8,960 bases of DNA from Bacteroidota bacterium (GTDB lineage Bacteria; Bacteroidota; Ignavibacteria; UBA10030; BY39): assembly GCA_018830765.1 (NCBI GenBank), contig JAHJRJ010000106.1, forward strand, positions 1-8,960. Direction: 5' to 3'. Shown piece after piece: positions 6,655-8,960 of this stretch. A program made the translations under genes and the position numbers. Each line of letters starts with the position of its first letter. The stretch's first letter is position 1. The notes below the pieces were generated by a model. That model had not been told where the DNA came from. It searched no databases and saw nothing but the letters and a program-made list of their open reading frames with translations.

Positions 6655-7155
6655 ATGGTTATAAGAGAAATACAAACAAATGATGCTGAGGCATTTTTGA
6701 ACCTCTGTCATAAACTGGATAAAGAAACTCAGTTCATGATGCTTGAGCCGGATGAAAGAACGACTACAGTCAATGAGCAATTCGCTCAAATAGAGAATAT
6801 CATATCAAAAGATAACCAAACAATTCTTGTTGCCGAGCATAATAACCAATTGATTGGCTATATTCGGGCAGATGGCGGAAGATACAAAAGAAACAGACAT
6901 AGTGGTTACATTGTGATGGGTATCCTTCAATCTTTCATTGGACAGGGTATTGGGACTATGCTGTTGAGAGAATTGGAAAGATGGGCTATCGAAAACAAAA
7001 TTCATCGTTTAGAGCTAACCGTTATGGTTCATAATGAGGCAGGACTTGCCCTATACAAGAAGATGGATTTTGGAATTGAAGGAACGAAAAAACATTCTCT
7101 TTTCATCAATGGTTCTTATGTTGATGAATATTACATGGCTAAGTTGTTATCTTGA
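6655..7155 (+). CDS. GNAT family N-acetyltransferase (cassette 1)
   Basis: Transfers an acetyl group from acetyl-CoA to an amine or N-terminus; the substrate cannot be read from sequence. The 166 residues form one complete GNAT domain: beta1-alpha1 start IREIQTNDAEAFLNLC (3-18); LVAEHNNQLIGYI (58-70); motif A with the acetyl-CoA pyrophosphate loop FIGQGIGTMLL (94-104), where the usual leading Gln/Arg is replaced by Ile; and motif B NEAGLALYKKMDFGIEG (127-143). The C-terminus VDEYYMAKLL is typical of RimJ/RimL-like and small-molecule acetyltransferases. I start at ATG 6655 because AAGGAA at 6643-6648 is six bases upstream; an in-frame TTG at 6637 lies before that site and is rejected. It is the first gene behind the candidate array promoter, so it should be the best expressed cassette. 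Roles in antibiotic, toxin or stress acetylation are possible, as is common for cassette genes. Confidence 0.9.
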   Translation: MVIREIQTNDAEAFLNLCHKLDKETQFMMLEPDERTTTVNEQFAQIENIISKDNQTILVAEHNNQLIGYIRADGGRYKRNRHSGYIVMGILQSFIGQGIGTMLLRELERWAIENKIHRLELTVMVHNEAGLALYKKMDFGIEGTKKHSLFINGSYVDEYYMAKLLS

Positions 7156-7171
7156 AAGTGATGCAAACGGC

Positions 7172-7250
7172 AGATAACAGCGGATAAAAGGATTCGCTAT
7201 GCTTCGTCCAAATTGCCTTCGGCAACTTCTTTTATCTGCAAACGTTATAC
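7172..7250 (+). other. attC-like recombination site 1 (79 bp)
   Basis: Left box AGATAAC (7172-7178) and right box GTTATAC (7244-7250) pair at five of seven positions. Inside them GCGGATAAAAG (7180-7190) and CTTTTATCTGC (7229-7239) are complementary at ten of eleven positions, giving the L''/L' arms, with an AAAC spacer before the right box. A small hairpin TTGCC/GGCAA around TTC sits in the middle (7213-7225). Recombination would fall between G7244 and T7245. Sequence and length differ from the two later sites. Confidence 0.8.
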
Positions 7251-7302
7251 GGCACGCGGCTGGAGCTTAAATCGAAAACCTTAACTTAGTTTCTGATAAC
7301 TG

Positions 7303-7746
7303 ATGCAATTTGTGCCTTTGACCCCTGAACGGCAACGGCAATACGCCGCACTGGGCAGACTTGTCGTCAACATGGGAACACTTGACTTCCAGCTTATGAT
7401 AGCGTTGAAAATGGTTGCAGGCGAAAGCACGGATACGCTCTTGAGAGTGCTCGACTCAGTTTTTGCTTACAAGGTCAGGGATGCTCAGCTGCACAAAGAA
7501 TTCAACGATATCATTAGGAAGCTGAGAGATGTCAACACCCGAAGGAACCAGCATATCCATGCTCTATGGTTCATAACCGACAAGTCTACCGCTCATAAGG
7601 TCAGGTTCATAAAGGGCAAGAAAGGTCAGCCAATCGAGTGGGATTCGATAAATGTTGACGTGACCGAAATAGAGAAGCTTGCGGACGAAATCCTATACGC
7701 CACAAGCGAATTGGAAAAGTTTACCAGATCCCACTTCAAAATATAA
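7303..7746 (+). CDS. Small all-helical protein with HEPN-like RNxxxH motif (cassette 2)
   Basis: I do not recognise a named family. The 147 residues look mostly helical and soluble, with no signal peptide or membrane segment. The notable motif is R81-N82-x3-H86 (RRNQHIHALW) at the end of a charged helix (KEFNDIIRKLRDVNTR), which fits the R-x4-6-H signature of HEPN nucleases, usually RNxxxH, followed by an aromatic residue as in many HEPN-like small proteins. A hydrophobic helix comes earlier (LDFQLMIALKMVAG, 27-40) and a basic loop later (VRFIKGKKGQP). HEPN proteins often are RNases in toxin-antitoxin or phage-defence systems; that role here is inference from one motif. The ATG at 7303 has no evident Shine-Dalgarno. 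The gene fills most of its cassette and no partner gene (such as a MNT antitoxin) is present. Confidence 0.7.
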   Translation: MQFVPLTPERQRQYAALGRLVVNMGTLDFQLMIALKMVAGESTDTLLRVLDSVFAYKVRDAQLHKEFNDIIRKLRDVNTRRNQHIHALWFITDKSTAHKVRFIKGKKGQPIEWDSINVDVTEIEKLADEILYATSELEKFTRSHFKI

Positions 7747-7782
7747 GCACTTTGGTTCACGTGATAAACACGGCTGCGCGGC

Positions 7783-7914
7783 GCATAACAAGCAAAACAC
7801 TGACGCTCTGTTTGTTGGTAGAAGATTATTGTCGCCGCTCAATGGCACGCCTTAACAAAAAATTGATTGTTCATAGTTCGGCGTGCCGCTGCGTGGTACG
7901 GCGAAACGTTAGGC
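7783..7914 (+). other. attC-like recombination site 2 (132 bp)
   Basis: Left box GCATAAC (7783-7789), right box GTTAGGC (7908-7914), with the typical AAAC just before it. The central stem is GGCACGCC (7844-7851) with GGCGTGCC (7880-7887). Same length as site 3, with no gap in the alignment; by my count 114 of 132 positions are identical, and 49 of 50 in the stretch 7801-7850. The outer arms next to the boxes pair only weakly by eye. Confidence 0.85.
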
Positions 7915-7930
7915 GAAAACAGGGTGCGTG

Positions 7931-8485
7931 ATGACCGCAATGAAAAAGGAATACTCCAACATTCAAGAACTGATCGGCAACGAGTTGCTCAGACGTGAAC
8001 ACGGACCGACAAGAGAACTCATTGCAAGACTACGAAACATAAGAAGGCAGGGCTACTTTACCAAAAGTCAATTCCTTCAAATGTGTCACTGGAAGGGTCC
8101 ACGCCCTCTGAAACATTACAAGTCCAACAGTGAAGATCTTGTAGTTTTAGTCTCTAAGAAGGTTCTCGCGACCGAATACGAAAAGAGACGAATCGAGTTA
8201 TTATCCAGTCTCAAAGGTGTAAGCATCCCAGTGGCGTCAGCAATACTTATGCTAATTGATCCCAAGAAATATGGTGTCATCGATATCAGAGTGTGGCAAC
8301 TCTTGTATTTGTATGGTTCTGTAAAGACCAAACCCGATGGCAAGAATTTTTCCATTGCAAACTGGTACACCTATTTGATGAAAATCCGATATTTCGCTAG
8401 TAGGTTCAATGCATCGGCGCGTCAAATCGAACGTACCCTGTTTGAGTATCACAAGACAATACAAGAAGGAAATCTTTATGATTGA
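7931..8485 (+). CDS. Helix-hairpin-helix DNA-glycosylase-like protein (cassette 3)
   Basis: Hypothetical protein of 184 residues with the architecture of the HhH-GPD/OGG fold. Features in order: a helical N-terminus; an FLQMCHWKGPRPLKHYKSN segment (48-66) recalling the WKxPR...N motif of a family often annotated only as hypothetical; a helix-hairpin-helix LSSLKGVSIPVASAIL (91-106); then YGVIDIRVW (114-122), where Asp118 sits where HhH-GPD glycosylases have their catalytic Asp (their xVDxHVxR). The lysine used by bifunctional glycosylases in the hairpin is absent (Pro100 region), so lyase activity is not predicted. I infer base excision or modified-base recognition in DNA; a structural, non-catalytic role is possible. 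I prefer the ATG at 7931, with AGGG six bases upstream (7921-7924), over the GTG at 7928. It is a complete single-gene cassette in the array orientation. Confidence 0.75.
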   Translation: MTAMKKEYSNIQELIGNELLRREHGPTRELIARLRNIRRQGYFTKSQFLQMCHWKGPRPLKHYKSNSEDLVVLVSKKVLATEYEKRRIELLSSLKGVSIPVASAILMLIDPKKYGVIDIRVWQLLYLYGSVKTKPDGKNFSIANWYTYLMKIRYFASRFNASARQIERTLFEYHKTIQEGNLYD

Positions 8486-8503
8486 TTCCACGCTCCCTGC
8501 TTC

Positions 8504-8635
8504 GCCTAACACGCCCAACACCGACGCTCTGTTTGTTGGTAGAAGATTATTGTCGCCGCTCAATGGCACGCCTTCACAAGAAATTAGTCGTTAGTAGTTC
8601 GGCGTGCCACTGTGTGGTGCCGCAAAACGTTAGCC
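8504..8635 (+). other. attC-like recombination site 3 (132 bp)
   Basis: Left box GCCTAAC (8504-8510) fits RYYYAAC fully; right box GTTAGCC (8629-8635) fits GTTRRRY at six of seven positions and is preceded by AAAAC. The central stem TGGCACGCC (8564-8572) with GGCGTGCCA (8601-8609) is perfect. It is a close paralogue of site 2, with 18 differences and no gaps. The left box is the exact complement of the start of its own cassette (GTTAGGC at 7908-7914). Confidence 0.87.
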
Positions 8636-8885
8636 GTAATGCCGGTGCCCATGAAAAAACTTTAGAAGATTTTAATGGAGTAAGTAATGAAAAATCGAGA
8701 TCATCAGAAAATCGAGGAGAGCCGTATGCCAATCTAAGTACCGTTCCACCTTTGAATCCCAAGGCTGAACTCCATTCTTCATTACTGAGCTCATTCAATA
8801 CAATGAGTTCCCAGAATTCACGAATAATTCGCTCAGGTGCAATCTTTAGTTCTGAAGAAAATATTTGGAGTTGTGTCTTTTCCAC
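8630..8885 (-). pseudogene. AbiEii/AbiGii-type nucleotidyltransferase toxin, N-terminal fragment (reverse-oriented in cassette 4)
   Basis: AbiEii toxins are nucleotidyltransferases of type IV toxin-antitoxin and abortive-infection systems, usually 230-300 residues. The fragment starts at GTG 8885 (an in-frame TAG lies four codons upstream) and shows the family's opening: a helical stretch APERIIREFWELIVLNEL (16-33), the nucleotidyltransferase motif FKGGTVLRL (44-52) and RFSDDLDFSL (58-67) with the acidic pair D62/D64. After about residue 84 the frame runs into the attC-like site 3 and stops at 8574, so everything beyond the catalytic motif is missing. The last 19 codons of the open frame are attC DNA, not toxin. 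It lies opposite to the other cassette genes. A candidate promoter lies just upstream (8959-8932). An AbiEi-type antitoxin, if present, would have to lie mostly to the right of the window; I see none in the last 75 bases. Confidence 0.85.
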
Positions 8886-8931
8886 TGATTCTAAGTTCTA
8901 AACAAATTTGTTAAGATTTCAGGAACACACA

Positions 8932-8959
8932 ATAATAAGAAAAATTAAGGTAAAGTCAA
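8932..8959 (-). promoter_or_regulatory. Possible promoter for the AbiEii fragment
   Basis: On the minus strand TTGACT (8959-8954) and TATTAT (8937-8932) are separated by 16 bases and lie about 47 bases before the GTG start. The region is AT-rich, so chance matches are easy. If real, the toxin fragment is transcribed towards the array, opposite to the cassette promoter. Confidence 0.3.
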
Positions 8960-8960
8960 A

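Larger units (their letters stand above)
6624..8960 (+). mobile_element. Integron gene-cassette array (no integrase in window)
   Basis: Three attC-like sites, each with an RYYYAAC-like left box and a GTTRRRY-like right box, separate short single-gene units: cassette 1 T6625-G7244 (620 bp), cassette 2 T7245-G7908 (664 bp), cassette 3 T7909-G8629 (721 bp), and cassette 4 from T8630 to beyond the window. In cassette 3 the leading TTAGGC is the exact complement of its own trailing GCCTAAC box, as expected of a circularisable cassette; cassette 2 matches at six of seven positions (GTTATAC against GCATAAC); cassette 1 matches poorly. The genes in cassettes 1-3 face the direction expected for an array read from the left. 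No integrase gene is visible, so by common terminology this is a cluster of attC sites lacking an integrase, unless one lies beyond the right edge. Confidence 0.82.

Noticed and set aside
7783..8635. CRISPR array suggested by two near-identical repeats
   Set aside because: The copies are 132 bp long, 721 bp apart, and enclose a complete gene; box structure and orientation fit attC sites, and there are no cas genes.
8652..8741. Two very short plus-strand frames in cassette 4 (four codons, and about 15 codons after a GGAG)
   Set aside because: They are too short, antisense to the toxin fragment, and the apparent GGAG site is likely chance.
8482..8901. 139-codon plus-strand open frame across attC site 3 and cassette 4
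   Set aside because: It reads through the recombination site and is antisense to the clear AbiEii fragment; the sequence has no protein-like motif.

Overview
The window looks like chromosome of a moderately AT-rich bacterium of the Bacteroidota/Chlorobi/Ignavibacteria (FCB) kind. This is an inference from gene style: AT-rich coding, several genes with no clear Shine-Dalgarno, and promoters resembling TTG...TAnnTTTG. No rRNA or other marker gene fixes the taxon.

Left part (1-4522), all on the minus strand: mutS (mismatch recognition ATPase), then pduS (iron-sulfur flavoprotein cobalamin reductase), then the first 61 codons of a pduT-like tandem-BMC shell protein cut by the window edge. pduS followed by pduT is the order of classical 1,2-propanediol-type microcompartment operons, so this is the edge of a bacterial microcompartment locus with mutS upstream. 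Each of the three minus-strand genes has a short-period (7 or 8 bp) degenerate tandem repeat in the spacer upstream of it.

Middle (4652-6362), plus strand: a decayed truA (tRNA pseudouridine synthase) with an early stop, frame changes and at least four internal losses, including the catalytic GRTDAG segment. Its last bases still overlap, by ATGA, the start of an intact M48 membrane metalloprotease of the Ste24/CAAX-protease type.

Right part (about 6480-8960), plus strand: a strong-looking promoter and then what reads as an integron gene-cassette array. Cassette 1 carries a GNAT acetyltransferase. Cassette 2 carries a small protein with a HEPN-like RNxxxH motif. Cassette 3 carries a helix-hairpin-helix DNA-glycosylase-like protein. 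Cassette 4 runs off the window and holds, on the opposite strand, only the N-terminal part of an AbiEii-type nucleotidyltransferase toxin, cut at the cassette junction. Three attC-like sites separate the cassettes. Two are 132 bp each and about 86% identical without gaps; the first is 79 bp and of a different type. No integron integrase lies in the window, so this is either an integrase-less cluster or an array whose integrase is elsewhere.

The left and middle parts are ordinary core and metabolic genes. The cassette array is the accessory and most interesting region; at least two of its four cassettes point towards nucleic-acid processing or phage/plasmid defence functions.
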